From positions 62,001 through 126,000 of the forward strand of contig NZ_KI912602.1 of NCBI RefSeq assembly GCF_000519205.1: a DNA stretch of 64,000 nucleotides. Reading direction: 5' to 3'. Source of the stretch: Amycolatopsis taiwanensis DSM 45107. Lineage in GTDB: Bacteria > Actinomycetota > Actinomycetes > Mycobacteriales > Pseudonocardiaceae. The position numbers and the translations under genes were made by a program. The notes under the pieces are model-generated. The model was not told where the DNA came from. It saw only the letters and a list, made by a program, of their open reading frames with translations, and searched no databases. Below, one piece after another: positions 41,189 to 49,773 of the stretch (positions are counted from its first letter, which is position 1; each line of letters begins with the position of its first letter).

Positions 41189-42301
41189 TCAGGCGTGGAT
41201 GCGGCCGGACAGGTCGGTGAGCCGCTTCCCGCCACCGCCCCAGCGCAGCGCGATCATCTCGGCCGCGATCGAGACCGCGGTCTCCTCGGGGGTGCGCGCG
41301 CCCAGATCCAGCCCGATCGGCGAGGACAGCCGGGACAGCTCCTCCTCGGTGAGCCCCTCGGCGCGCAGGCGCTCCAGCCGGTCGACGTGCGTGCGACGTG
41401 ACCCCATCGCGCCGATGTACCCGACGTCCAGCCGCAACGCCACTTCCAGCAGCGGCACGTCGAACTTCGGGTCGTGGGTGAGCACGGCGATCGCCGTGCG
41501 GCGGTCGATACGGCCCGCCTCGGCCTCGGCCTTGAGATAGCGGTGCGGCCAGTCCACGACCACCTCGTCGGCCTCCGGGAACCGGCTTCTGGTGGCGAAC
41601 ACCGGCCGCGCGTCGCACACCGTCACCTGGTAACCGAGATAGGAACCCATGCGCGCCATCGCGGCCGCGAAGTCGATCGCACCGAACACCAGCATGCGCG
41701 GCGGTGGCTCGAAGGTGTTGACGAACACCGACATGCCCTCGCCCCGGCGCTCGCCCTCGAGCCCGTAGTGCAGGGTGCCCGTCCGGCCGGTGGCCAGCAG
41801 CCCGCGCGCGTCGTCGACGACCGCCGCGTCGATCCGGTCCGTGCCGAGCGTGCCGGCCGTGCGGTCGGTCCACACGATCATGTGCCGGCCCAGCCGCTGG
41901 GGGTCGCTGTGCTCGACGACCGTGACCACCGCGACCGGCTCTCCATTGTGGACGGAGTCCACCACGTCGCCCAGCTCGGGCAGGGTCTGCCGGTCGACCC
42001 GCTCGACGTAGACGTCGATGATGCCGCCACAGGTCAGCCCCACCGCGAACGCGTCGTCGTCGCTCACCCCGTAGCGCTGGAGCACGGGCGTGGAATCGGC
42101 CACGACCTGTTGCGCCAGCTCGTAGACCGCGCCCTCGACGCAGCCGCCCGACACGCTGCCGACGACCGTGCCGTCCTCCCCGACGAGCATCGCCGCGCCG
42201 GGCGCCCGGGGCGCCGACGAGAAGGTGGAAACGACCGTGCCCAGGCCGACCGCCTGCCCGTCGGCCCACCGCTTGTAGAGCTCATCCAGTACGTCATGCA
42301 T
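41189..42301 (-). CDS. XdhC/CoxI family protein
   Basis: A 370-residue maturation factor for molybdenum hydroxylases. XdhC proteins bind and sulfurate or deliver the molybdenum cofactor. The N-terminal XdhC_CoxI signature is VGSVSGGCVEGAVYELA (about residues 47-63) and a second cysteine block is LTCGGIIDVYVE. The C-terminal Rossmann-like domain has VFGAIDFAAAMARMG and GYIGAMGSRRTH. ATG at 42301 overlaps the end of the VWA gene by eight bases. It belongs with the hydroxylase genes downstream. Confidence 0.93.
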   Translation of the reverse strand: MHDVLDELYKRWADGQAVGLGTVVSTFSSAPRAPGAAMLVGEDGTVVGSVSGGCVEGAVYELAQQVVADSTPVLQRYGVSDDDAFAVGLTCGGIIDVYVERVDRQTLPELGDVVDSVHNGEPVAVVTVVEHSDPQRLGRHMIVWTDRTAGTLGTDRIDAAVVDDARGLLATGRTGTLHYGLEGERRGEGMSVFVNTFEPPPRMLVFGAIDFAAAMARMGSYLGYQVTVCDARPVFATRSRFPEADEVVVDWPHRYLKAEAEAGRIDRRTAIAVLTHDPKFDVPLLEVALRLDVGYIGAMGSRRTHVDRLERLRAEGLTEEELSRLSSPIGLDLGARTPEETAVSIAAEMIALRWGGGGKRLTDLSGRIHA

Positions 42302-43403
42302 CGCGTATCTCCACCAAGAGTCGTTCCAGAGTGGCCAGGCTGTGGCCGGCCAGCAAACGATCGATGTGCGGCAGCGCCGCGGCGATGCCCGATTGCACCG
42401 GGGCGTAGCCGTCGTGCCCCGCATGCGGGTTGACCCAGAACACGGCGTGCGCGAGGCGTCTCATCCTGGCCAGTTGCTCGCCGAGGAGGCTCGGATCGCC
42501 ACGCTCCCAGCCGTCGGAGAAGATCGTCACCACCGCCCGCCGCGCGAGGCCCCGCTGGCCCCAGCGGTCGAGGAACACCCGCAGCGTCTCGCCGAGCCGG
42601 GTGCCACCGGCGAAGTCGGCGACGGCCTCCCCCGCCGCGAGCATCGCGCGTTCCGGGTCCCGCTGCCGGAGCTGGCGGGACACCCTGGTGAGCCGGGTGC
42701 CAAGAGTGAACACCTCCACGTCGGACGGGGACCGCCGAACCACGACGTGCGCGAACCGGAGCAATGCGTCGGCATACGGGCTCATCGAACCGGACACGTC
42801 GAGCAGCAGCACGACCCGGCGGGGCCGGTCCGTGGCGCGCCGGCGCGCGAGCCGGACCGGCTCTCCACCGCCCGCCAGCATCGCACGCAACGTGCGGTCC
42901 GGGTCGAGTGCGCCGCGCCGCGCCGGACGTTGCCGCAGCGACCGCCGGGTCGGCATCTCCGGGCGTAGCACGGCCAGCAGTTCCCGGAGATGCCGGCGTT
43001 CCGCGGCGGTCAGTTCGGCCAGGTCGCGCTGGCGCAGCACCTCCACGTCGGTCGCCGCCACCCGCAGTTCGTCGGACTCGGCGCCGGATTCGCTAGCCCG
43101 CGCGGACTCCTCGGCCAGCGCGGCCACTCTGGCCTGTTGCCGGCGGTGGACGACCGCCGGGGTCGCGCCGGGCGGGGCAGCCGCGAACCACTGGGTGAAC
43201 GCGTCGTCGTAGCGCGGCAGGTCGTCCGGATCGGCGCACAGGGTCAACCGCCCGGCCCAGTACAACTGGCCCGTGTCGGTGAGATCAACCCGTTCGACCG
43301 CGTCGAGATACGCCTGGACCCGCTGCGGCCCGGCGGGCAGTCCGGCTTCGCGCAGCGCGGTGGCGAATCCGACCAGGCCGGGCAACGGATCAGAGACGGT
43401 CAC
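42294..43403 (-). CDS. VWA domain-containing protein (CoxE-like)
   Basis: A 369-residue protein with a C-terminal von Willebrand A domain. The metal-dependent adhesion motif is LLLDVSGSMSPYADALL (about residues 198-214), and VTIFSDGWERGD comes later. CoxE works with a MoxR-type ATPase (CoxD) to mature the metal centre of CO dehydrogenase-like enzymes. The partner ATPase is not adjacent but lies 5.5 kb away at 48893-49762. GTG has GGAGGG almost touching it, so the start could be slightly downstream. It overlaps xdhC by eight bases. Confidence 0.9.
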   Translation of the reverse strand: MTVSDPLPGLVGFATALREAGLPAGPQRVQAYLDAVERVDLTDTGQLYWAGRLTLCADPDDLPRYDDAFTQWFAAAPPGATPAVVHRRQQARVAALAEESARASESGAESDELRVAATDVEVLRQRDLAELTAAERRHLRELLAVLRPEMPTRRSLRQRPARRGALDPDRTLRAMLAGGGEPVRLARRRATDRPRRVVLLLDVSGSMSPYADALLRFAHVVVRRSPSDVEVFTLGTRLTRVSRQLRQRDPERAMLAAGEAVADFAGGTRLGETLRVFLDRWGQRGLARRAVVTIFSDGWERGDPSLLGEQLARMRRLAHAVFWVNPHAGHDGYAPVQSGIAAALPHIDRLLAGHSLATLERLLVEIRDA

Positions 43404-43469
43404 CCCTCCATTGTTCCTCAGCTGTGCAACCCGCTGCGCTCAACTTTCGCCGTGCCGAGCGGTGTGTTA

Positions 43470-43484
43470 TGCATGACTCATGCA
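43470..43484. promoter_or_regulatory. Palindrome overlapping the MarR start codon
   Basis: TGCATGA-C-TCATGCA is a perfect 7-bp inverted repeat that contains the ATG (43480) of the MarR gene. A dimeric regulator bound here would cover the translation and probably the transcription start, a typical autorepression site for MarR proteins. No other copy is seen nearby. Confidence 0.6.
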
Positions 43485-44010
43485 TGATGGCCGCTTGGAG
43501 AACTTGCTCGGCGCGTTGGCGTTGTCCGTCACCGACCTGGCGCTGGCCGGTGTCACGGCTGCTGCCGGGACGAGCGCCAGCGGAGCGGCGGCACTGGTCG
43601 TGCTCTCGACAGCACCGGGGCTGTCGGTGACCGAACTGGGCCGGCGCGTCGGACTGAGCCAACCGGCGGCGGCCCGGATGGTGGACGCGCTGCAGCGCGC
43701 CGGCCTGGTGGAGCGCCATGACACGCCGACCCGGGCGGTGGCGGTCGAGCTGACCAGGGACGGCATGGCAGCGGCTGAGCACATCTTGGGTGCCCGCGGC
43801 GGCCGATTGACCGACTTGACCCGCTCCTTGGAGCCGGCCGAGCGGGTGGTGCTGGCCGGGCTGCTGGACAAGCTGCTCGCCGGGGTTTATCAGCAGGTGC
43901 GCGACGCCGAGCGGGTGTGCCGGCTCTGCGATCGCGCTGCATGCATCGCCGGCGATCAGGTTTGCCCGATCGGTGCCGCGTGTCGGAAAGCCGCCGGCGA
44001 CGATGGGTGA
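43480..44010 (+). CDS. MarR family regulator with cysteine-rich C-terminus
   Basis: A 176-residue winged-helix regulator. DNA-binding helices are at about residues 50-75 (LSVTELGRRVGLSQPAAARMVDALQRAGLV). The tail has six cysteines (VCRLCDRAAC near residue 147, then VCPIGAACRK), suggesting a redox- or metal-sensing cluster; I recall the same cysteine pattern in other actinobacterial MarR proteins. No ribosome binding site is visible and the ATG lies in a palindrome, so the mRNA may be leaderless. It overlaps the EamA transporter gene by eight bases and probably controls it. Confidence 0.85.
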   Translation: MHDGRLENLLGALALSVTDLALAGVTAAAGTSASGAAALVVLSTAPGLSVTELGRRVGLSQPAAARMVDALQRAGLVERHDTPTRAVAVELTRDGMAAAEHILGARGGRLTDLTRSLEPAERVVLAGLLDKLLAGVYQQVRDAERVCRLCDRAACIAGDQVCPIGAACRKAAGDDG

Positions 44011-44842
44011 ACTGCTCGCGCTCGCCTCGGCAGCCTGTTATGGCCTGTCCGACTTCGCCGGCGGCTTACTTTCCCGTCGAGCGTCCTTCGTCGCCGTGGC
44101 CCTCATCGGCCAGCTCAGCGGTTTGGCACTGGCCTTCGTCGCGGCTGCGATCACGACATCGGCCCTTCCCGGGCTTGCCGACCTGGGTTGGGGTGCGGCC
44201 TCCGGCGTCGGCACCGGAATCGGGATGATGTTCCTGTTCCGGGGACTGAGCCGGGGCGCCATGAGCGTGGTGGTGCCGGTCAGCGCGGTCGGCGGGGTCG
44301 CACTGCCCGTGCTGGTGGGCGTGACGCTGGGCAGCCGCCCCTCGCCGGTGACGTGGCTGGGAATCGCACTGACCCTGCCGGCGCTGTGGCTGGTCTCGCA
44401 CCCCCGCCGCGGCACCGGGCGGCAGGTCGTCCCGGCCATGGCCGACGGGCTGATCGCCAGCGGCGGGATCGCGCTGCAGTACCTCGCGCTCGCCCAGGCC
44501 GGTCCGCACTCGGGACTCTGGCCCGTCGTCGCCGGGCGTGTCACCGCCGCGGCGACCATCGCCGCGCTTGCCGTGCCCGTGGGCACGGGACTGCGCCTGC
44601 GGCTGCCGACCCGCCACACGCTGACCGCCGTCATGACCGGCGGCAGCGCCGCCCTCGCCCTGGTCTGCTACCTGCTCGCCACTCGAGACCAGCTCATGGT
44701 CGTCGCCGTCGTGCTGTCGTCTCTTTACCCCGTGATCCCGGTGCTGCTCGGTATCGGCGTACTTGGCGAGCGACTGTCCCGGCAACAGATTGCCGGGACA
44801 GTCGGCGCCGGATTGGCGATAGCACTCATCGTCGCTGGGTAG
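44003..44842 (+). CDS. EamA family transporter (DMT superfamily)
   Basis: A 279-residue membrane protein with about ten hydrophobic helices in two repeats of the EamA/RhaT type: ALASAACYGLSDFAGGLLSRR at the start of repeat 1, and AMADGLIASGGIALQYLAL at the start of repeat 2. The end, VLLGIGVLGERLSRQQIAGTVGAGLAIALI, is characteristic. It probably exports a small metabolite. ATG at 44003 lies in the overlap with the MarR stop; GTG at 43973 would add ten residues. The MarR-EamA pair is a typical autoregulated exporter unit inserted between parts of the molybdenum hydroxylase set. Confidence 0.87.
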   Translation: MGELLALASAACYGLSDFAGGLLSRRASFVAVALIGQLSGLALAFVAAAITTSALPGLADLGWGAASGVGTGIGMMFLFRGLSRGAMSVVVPVSAVGGVALPVLVGVTLGSRPSPVTWLGIALTLPALWLVSHPRRGTGRQVVPAMADGLIASGGIALQYLALAQAGPHSGLWPVVAGRVTAAATIAALAVPVGTGLRLRLPTRHTLTAVMTGGSAALALVCYLLATRDQLMVVAVVLSSLYPVIPVLLGIGVLGERLSRQQIAGTVGAGLAIALIVAG

Positions 44843-44882
44843 CTGCTCCGGTATTGGTCAGCCCGAGGTGTCCGGATTCGTG

Positions 44883-46391
44883 CTATCCGCGCCCGAACCA
44901 GGTCGTGAGCGCGGCTTCCAGACCGGCGGTCCCGCCGTCTTCCCGCGCCCATGCGACGTGCCCGTCGGGACGGATCAGCACCCCGGTCAGGTCCGCATGC
45001 GTACCGCACTTGGTGGTCAGCACGCTGACCCGCTCGGACCAGCCCCCGGCGATTTCCCGAAGCTCCGCGGAATCCGCCAGATCGAGCAGCAGTGGCTTGC
45101 CGTCCTGCAGCCGTTCGCCGAGCCGGCCTCCGTCGGCGAATTCGAAGTCGGGCGCGCCGCGGCCGACGAGATCGTGCTCGCCCTCCATGGGATACCGGTG
45201 CAGCACGCCGGACAGCTTCTTCGCCAGATACGTCGAACCGTCCGCGGTCTCCAACAGGTCGGTGACCACCTGCTGCAGCGCGCGTGTCCGCGGGTCGGTG
45301 CGCATCAGCGCCACCTGCGCGCGGTTCCATTCCAGCACCCATTCACCGATCGGATGCCTTTCGGTGGTGTAGGTGTCGAGCAGGTTTTCCGGCGCCCAGC
45401 CCTGGATCGTCGCGGCCAGCTTCCAGCCGAGGTTGACCGCGTCGCCGATGCCGAGATTGAGCCCCTGCCCGCCGAACGGCGAGTGAACGTGCGCCGCATC
45501 CCCAGCGAGAAGCACCCGTCCCTTGCGGTAAGTCGTGGTCTGGCGCGCGTTGTCCGTGAAGCGGGTCGCGGTCTTGACCTCCGTGACCGTGACGTCCACT
45601 CCGGACACTCGGCGGATGCTTCCCTCGATCTCCGCCGCGGTGATCGGGGCCTCGCGGTCGGCGGGTGGGCCATCGAACTCCACCGTGAGAATCCGGCCCG
45701 GTACGGGACCGTGCACGAAGACACCGGTGTCCGTCCGGTTCCAGCCAGTGGGCAGGTTCTCCCCACCCGTCATTTCCACGAGCGCCTGGCGTCCGGTGAT
45801 TTCCGGATCCGTGCCCGGGAAATCGAACCCGGCGTTCTTGCGCACGAGGCTCCGGCCGCCGTCGCAGCCGACCAGCCACCCTGCCCGCACGGTCTCGTCG
45901 CCGAGATGCACGGTGACCCCGGCATCGTCGGCGTCGAAACCCGTCACCTCGATGCCGCGGCGCACCTCGACCCCCAACTCGGCGGCTTTCTGACCGAGCA
46001 CCAGCTCGATCACCTGCTGGGGCACGACGAGGAGCGACGTGGCGGGCCCGGCGTCTCGGAAGGCTGGGTCGGCGAAGTCGACCTTGCCGCTGCCTATCAT
46101 GATCCCGGCGAAGTGCCCCACCGGCACCACCGGCCGCTCCTGGCCGGATCGTTGTTTCAAAAACGCCTTCATCTGCTCGAACGCCTGGCGTTGATACTCC
46201 TCGATCACCGGGAGCAGGCCGCGCCGGTACAGCGCTTCGGCAGTGGGCAGGTTGATCGAGCCCGCCTTGACCGTCGGGTCTATTTCGGACAGTCGCTCGA
46301 CGACCAGCACATCGACGCCGGCCAAGCTCAGTTCGCAGGCCAGCATCAGGCCCACCGGTCCGCCCCCGGAGATCACCACATCCTTGTTCAT
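44883..46391 (-). CDS. FAD-dependent monooxygenase (aromatic hydroxylase type)
   Basis: A 502-residue class A flavin monooxygenase. FAD fold: VVISGGGPVGLMLACELSLAG (residues 5-25). The DG motif is WLVGCDGGRSLVRK (about 160), and the GD motif is RVLLAGDAAHVHSPFGGQGLNLG (about 275-297). A C-terminal thioredoxin-like domain follows (GRGAPDFEF, then VLIRPDGHVAW), as in polyketide-, phenol- and rifampicin-hydroxylating enzymes. The substrate is unknown. A promoter, TTGACC-N17-CTAGAG, places transcription start almost at the ATG. It is divergent from a TetR gene that probably represses it. Confidence 0.9.
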   Translation of the reverse strand: MNKDVVISGGGPVGLMLACELSLAGVDVLVVERLSEIDPTVKAGSINLPTAEALYRRGLLPVIEEYQRQAFEQMKAFLKQRSGQERPVVPVGHFAGIMIGSGKVDFADPAFRDAGPATSLLVVPQQVIELVLGQKAAELGVEVRRGIEVTGFDADDAGVTVHLGDETVRAGWLVGCDGGRSLVRKNAGFDFPGTDPEITGRQALVEMTGGENLPTGWNRTDTGVFVHGPVPGRILTVEFDGPPADREAPITAAEIEGSIRRVSGVDVTVTEVKTATRFTDNARQTTTYRKGRVLLAGDAAHVHSPFGGQGLNLGIGDAVNLGWKLAATIQGWAPENLLDTYTTERHPIGEWVLEWNRAQVALMRTDPRTRALQQVVTDLLETADGSTYLAKKLSGVLHRYPMEGEHDLVGRGAPDFEFADGGRLGERLQDGKPLLLDLADSAELREIAGGWSERVSVLTTKCGTHADLTGVLIRPDGHVAWAREDGGTAGLEAALTTWFGRG

Positions 46392-46399
46392 GGAGCCCA

Positions 46400-46428
46400 C
46401 TCTAGCGTCGAAACTTTTACCGGGTCAA
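46400..46428 (-). promoter_or_regulatory. Promoter of the FAD monooxygenase gene
   Basis: On the minus strand TTGACC (46423-46428) and CTAGAG (46400-46405) are 17 bases apart. The predicted start of transcription is within a few bases of the ATG at 46391, so the mRNA would be leaderless or nearly so. The site sits in the 64-base divergent region shared with the TetR gene, whose own TATAAG box (46442-46447) is about nine bases before its GTG. Confidence 0.45.
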
Positions 46429-46455
46429 TGTTTTGAGTGAGTATAAGATGAGCGG

Positions 46456-47073
46456 GTGGTGAAGCAGGGCTTGCGAGAGCAGAAGAAGCAGGAGACCCGG
46501 CGGACGATCGCGAACATCGCGACCGGCCTGTTCTTCCGGTACGGCTTCGACAACGTCACCGTCGCCGACATCGCGGAGGCGGCCGGGGTCTCGAAGATGA
46601 CCGTGTTCAACTACTTCCCGCGCAAGGAAGACCTGTTCCTCGACCGGCACGCGGACCGGCTACGCGACCTGGAAATGGCCATCCGGGAACGGGATCCCGC
46701 AGAGTCCGTGATCTCCGCGATGCGCCGGTACCACCAGGAACTGCTCGCTGCACAGCACCCGCTCTCGGGTGCGATCGAGGGGGCACGTCCGTTCTTTCAA
46801 GTCGTCCGGTCGAGCCCCGCCCTGATCAGCCGCACGTACGAGCATCAACACGAAATCCGGGACATGCTGGCCGACGTCCTCGCCGAGGAGATGGCCGACC
46901 GGGCACCGGCGGAACTTCTCGCGGCCCTGCTCACCGCGACGATTTACGCGATCTTCGACCGGGCGGTGAACCGTATCCTCGCAGGAGAGGACGTCGCCGA
47001 CGTCCGGCGCGAGCAGACCGATTTCATCGACCGTGCCTTCGATCTGCTCGAACACGGCGTCGCCGGGATCTGA
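46456..47073 (+). CDS. TetR/AcrR family transcriptional regulator
   Basis: A 205-residue TetR regulator with HTH at about residues 15-60 (RTIANIATGLFFRYGFDNVT, then EAAGVSKMTVFNYFPRKEDLF). The helical ligand domain has no recognised specificity. GTG at 46456 or the next codon is used. There is no ribosome binding site, and a TATAAG -10 box ends nine bases before it, so the mRNA is probably leaderless. It is divergent from the FAD monooxygenase, its likely target. Confidence 0.87.
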   Translation: MVKQGLREQKKQETRRTIANIATGLFFRYGFDNVTVADIAEAAGVSKMTVFNYFPRKEDLFLDRHADRLRDLEMAIRERDPAESVISAMRRYHQELLAAQHPLSGAIEGARPFFQVVRSSPALISRTYEHQHEIRDMLADVLAEEMADRAPAELLAALLTATIYAIFDRAVNRILAGEDVADVRREQTDFIDRAFDLLEHGVAGI

Positions 47074-47395
47074 CCGGCCCTGCCCCGCGCGTGTCCCCGC
47101 CCCAGGACGCCGTGTCCCCGGTTCAGGACGCCATGTTCCCGCTTCAGGACGCCATGTCCCCGCTTCAGGACGCCATGTCCCCGCTTCAGGACGCCATGTT
47201 CCCGGTTCAGGACGCTATGTTCCCGGTTCAGCGACCTACCGTCGAAAGCAACTCGGGCGACAGGACCGAATCCGCCAGCCTCCCGGGACGTGCCGCGGTT
47301 TCCCCATAGCGGAAGACTGGGGCGCCAACCTTCACCCAGCCTGGCCTGACGTGTTTCCCTGCTTGCACCAGTCGCTGAAGTGAGCGGGAGGACAG
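47074..47395. other. Gap with 21-bp repeat array before the aromatic-acid transporter
   Basis: No gene is seen in these 322 bases. The first half is a 21-bp repeat array (47090-47231). The remainder leads into the MFS gene and ends with its ribosome binding site, GGGAGGACAG. I see no convincing palindrome or promoter box in the remaining part. Confidence 0.65.
47090..47231. repeat. 21-bp degenerate tandem repeat array, copy D
   Basis: Nearly seven units, the most regular array in the window: GACGCCATGTCCCCGCTTCAG-like units with only a few changes (GTTCCCGGTTCAG variants). It has the same cores as the other arrays, in the orientation of copy B. It begins 17 bases after the stop codon of the TetR gene. 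The near-identity of units 3-5 suggests recent expansion. Confidence 0.88.
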
Positions 47396-48763
47396 ATGTC
47401 GGCAACGAGGCCGATGGATGCCGTGGCAGAGCTCAAAAGCGCGAAGTTCGGTCGCTTCCACGCCGTGCTCGTCGTAGGCGTCATGCTGGCCCTGATCTTC
47501 GACGGATACGACACGCTGAACCCGTCGTACGTCCTGCACTACACCTTGGGTCCGTGGCAGCTCAGCCACGGCGCGGCCGGTTTCATGGTGTCTGCGGGGC
47601 TGATCGGTTTCGGGATAGGCGCGGTCGCGCACGGGCCGCTCGCCGATCGGATCGGTCGCCGCCCCGTGCTGCTCACCGCCCTGTTCTCCGCCGGCGTGCT
47701 GAGCCTGCTCACCGCGACCATGGCGACCGGCTTCATTTCGTTCGTGCTGCTCCGCTTCCTGACCGGGCTGTTCCTCGGGGTGATCTTGCCGCTGGGCACC
47801 GCGTTCATCAACGAGTTCGCCCCGGCACGCTCGGCCAACCGGGTTGTCGCCGTGACGGTGGCGGGATACACCCTGGGTGGCGTTCTCGCGTCCCTGATCG
47901 GGATCTATTTCACGCCCGTGCACGGCTGGCCCGTTCTTTACTGGATCGGCGCGGCCTCTGCTGTACTGGCTGTGCTGCTCATTCCGGTGTTGCCCGAATC
48001 CGTGCAGTTCGACGTGTTGCGGGGGCGGCACGAAAACGTAGCGCGCACGCTGGCCAAGCTCAATCGCGGCCGGTCGTACGACGGTGTCCGGTTCATCCAG
48101 CCCCGCGAGCGCGCGTCCGCACGGGAGATGATCGCCACGGTCGTGAATCCTCACTTCCGCCGCACAAGCATCGGGCTGTGGGTATGTGCCTTTCTGACCC
48201 TCTTCTGCATCTACGGGCTTTCCGGCTGGCTGCCTTCGGTTATGGAGAGCCGGGGCAACGGTTTCGCCGCGTCGTTCCTGTTCCTCACGATCCTGCAACT
48301 GGCCGGGATCGCGGGCGGCCTCACTGTTGCCGTGGTATGTGACCGTCGCGATGGGAACATGGCCGCCGGCCTGGTCGTGCTGATGGTCATCGCGACCGTG
48401 GCCATGGCACTGGTCGGGTTCGGAGGCGGTTCGGTGCTGCCGCTCGTGTGCACCGCGTTGGCCGGCTTCGGCATCATCGGCGGACAGTCGGTGCTGAACA
48501 CGTTGTCGGCACAGACTTATCCGGTCCATCTCAGAAGCACGGGCACCGGCATGATGTTCGGGGTCGGGCGCATCGGCGGCATCCTCGGCCCGTACCTGAT
48601 CGGCTGGCTGCTCGACTGGACCGGGGGCGCCACGAACGCGGTGTTCATCGCGATCGTGGTCGCCACCGTGGCGGCCGCGATCGGCGGCGGCGCGCTGATC
48701 GTGTTCCGCCGCGAACTCACTCGGCAGCGAGGAGAGCGCGAGTCCCACATTCCCGTCGTGTGA
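47396..48763 (+). CDS. MFS transporter, aromatic acid:H+ symporter family (PcaK/BenK-like)
   Basis: A 455-residue, 12-helix transporter. The first helix with DGYDTLNPSYV matches the DGxD aromatic-acid motif, and the loop GPLADRIGRRPVLL is MFS motif A (about residues 79-92). FLTGLFLGVILPLGTAFINEFAP also fits the AAHS family. It probably brings protocatechuate or another aromatic acid into the cell for the pca operon 3 kb away. ATG follows GGGAGGACAG. The last codons (ESHIPVV) are encoded by the first copy of an intergenic repeat, so the C-terminus was probably altered by that element. Confidence 0.88.
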   Translation: MSATRPMDAVAELKSAKFGRFHAVLVVGVMLALIFDGYDTLNPSYVLHYTLGPWQLSHGAAGFMVSAGLIGFGIGAVAHGPLADRIGRRPVLLTALFSAGVLSLLTATMATGFISFVLLRFLTGLFLGVILPLGTAFINEFAPARSANRVVAVTVAGYTLGGVLASLIGIYFTPVHGWPVLYWIGAASAVLAVLLIPVLPESVQFDVLRGRHENVARTLAKLNRGRSYDGVRFIQPRERASAREMIATVVNPHFRRTSIGLWVCAFLTLFCIYGLSGWLPSVMESRGNGFAASFLFLTILQLAGIAGGLTVAVVCDRRDGNMAAGLVVLMVIATVAMALVGFGGGSVLPLVCTALAGFGIIGGQSVLNTLSAQTYPVHLRSTGTGMMFGVGRIGGILGPYLIGWLLDWTGGATNAVFIAIVVATVAAAIGGGALIVFRRELTRQRGERESHIPVV

Positions 48764-48895
48764 GTCCCACATTCCCGTCCTGCGAGTCCCACATTCCCGT
48801 CTACCGGAATGTGGGACTCACGCGACCTGAGCGTGGGACTCGCGCGACCTGAGCGTGGGACTCGCGCTACCTGAGCGTGGGACTCGCGCTGATCA
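48739..48895. repeat. Inverted-repeat cluster with GAGTCCCACATTCCCGT units
   Basis: Three direct copies of AGTCCCACATTCCCGT (starting at 48741, 48764 and 48785) are followed by an inverted copy (CGGAATGTGGGACTC, 48805-48819). Three 23-bp tandem units with CTGAGCGTGGGACTCGCG then run to 48890. The third direct copy and the inverted copy form a strong hairpin. The cluster lies between convergent MFS and MoxR genes and could act as a two-way terminator. Its first copy is inside the MFS reading frame. Confidence 0.88.
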
Positions 48896-49762
48896 GGCCA
48901 GCAAAGCGTCGAGCTTGGCGCGGACGCGTTCCATGTCCTCCGTGTACTTCAGGACCGCGCCCAGGGTGCGGGCCGCGGTCTCGGCGTCCAGCTCGTCGCG
49001 GTCGAGGGTGAGCAGCGCCTGCGACCAGTCCAGCGACTCCGCGATGCCCGGCGGCTTGAGCAACTCCAGATCGCGCAGGCGACGGACGGCGACAGCCACC
49101 TGTGTCGCGAGGCGCTCGCCGATCCCGGGCAGGCGCCGGCGCAGGATCGCGACCTCACGGGACAGGTCGGGATGCTCCAACCAGTGATACAGGCAGCGGC
49201 GCTTGAGGGCGTCGTGCACCTCGCGGGTCCGGTTGGAGGTCAGGATCACCAGCGGCGGCTGCGCGGCCCGGATCTCGCCGAACTCCGGGATGGTCACCGC
49301 GTTCTCGTCGAGCAGTTCCAGGAGGAACGCCTCGAACTCGTCGTCGGCGCGGTCGATCTCGTCGACCAGGAGGACGCACGGTGACGCGGTCAGCGCGCGC
49401 AGCAACGGCCTGGCCAGCAGGAAACGCTCGGTGTACAGGGACTGCTCGGCCGCGTTCACGTCGAGCGTCTCGCTACCCGCCTCCAGCGCCCGCAGGTGCA
49501 GCAACTGGCGCGGGAAATCCCACTCATAGAGCGCCTGGGCGGCATCGATGCCCTCGTGGCACTGCAGCCGGATCAGTGGCAGGTCGAGGGCTTTCGCCAG
49601 AGACACCGCGAGCGAGGTCTTCCCGGTCCCGGGTTCGCCTTCGCAGAACAACGGTCGTTGCATGCGCAGGGCGAGGAAGGCGGCCGTCGCCACCCCCTCG
49701 TCGGCGAGGTAGTCCACGCGCTCCAGCAACTTCGCGAGCTCTTCGGGAGAATTGACCGTCAC
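48893..49762 (-). CDS. MoxR family AAA+ ATPase (CoxD-like)
   Basis: A 289-residue AAA+ ATPase. Walker A is CEGEPGTGKTSLAVSLA (about residues 40-56), Walker B is CVLLVDEIDRADDEF (about 128-142), and sensor 1 is LVILTSNRTREVHDALKRRC. CoxD-type MoxR proteins work with the VWA protein CoxE to insert sulfur or metal in the CO dehydrogenase family. Its likely partner, the VWA gene, is 5.5 kb to the left. GTG at 49762 starts 11 bases after the stop of the MobA-like gene, so iclR, mobA-like and this gene look like one operon. Confidence 0.9.
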   Translation of the reverse strand: MTVNSPEELAKLLERVDYLADEGVATAAFLALRMQRPLFCEGEPGTGKTSLAVSLAKALDLPLIRLQCHEGIDAAQALYEWDFPRQLLHLRALEAGSETLDVNAAEQSLYTERFLLARPLLRALTASPCVLLVDEIDRADDEFEAFLLELLDENAVTIPEFGEIRAAQPPLVILTSNRTREVHDALKRRCLYHWLEHPDLSREVAILRRRLPGIGERLATQVAVAVRRLRDLELLKPPGIAESLDWSQALLTLDRDELDAETAARTLGAVLKYTEDMERVRAKLDALLA

Positions 49763-49773
49763 AGTCGTCCAGC

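Noticed and set aside
36238-43403. True carbon monoxide dehydrogenase (form I)
   Set aside because: The large subunit has AYRGAGR, not the AYRCSFR loop with catalytic cysteine.
47090-47231. CRISPR-like array
   Set aside because: Units are contiguous 21-bp tandem copies with no unique spacers, and no cas genes are present.
43480-48800. Genomic island or mobile element between the two parts of the hydroxylase set
   Set aside because: No integrase, transposase, tRNA target or flanking direct repeats; GC content and codon use look like the rest.
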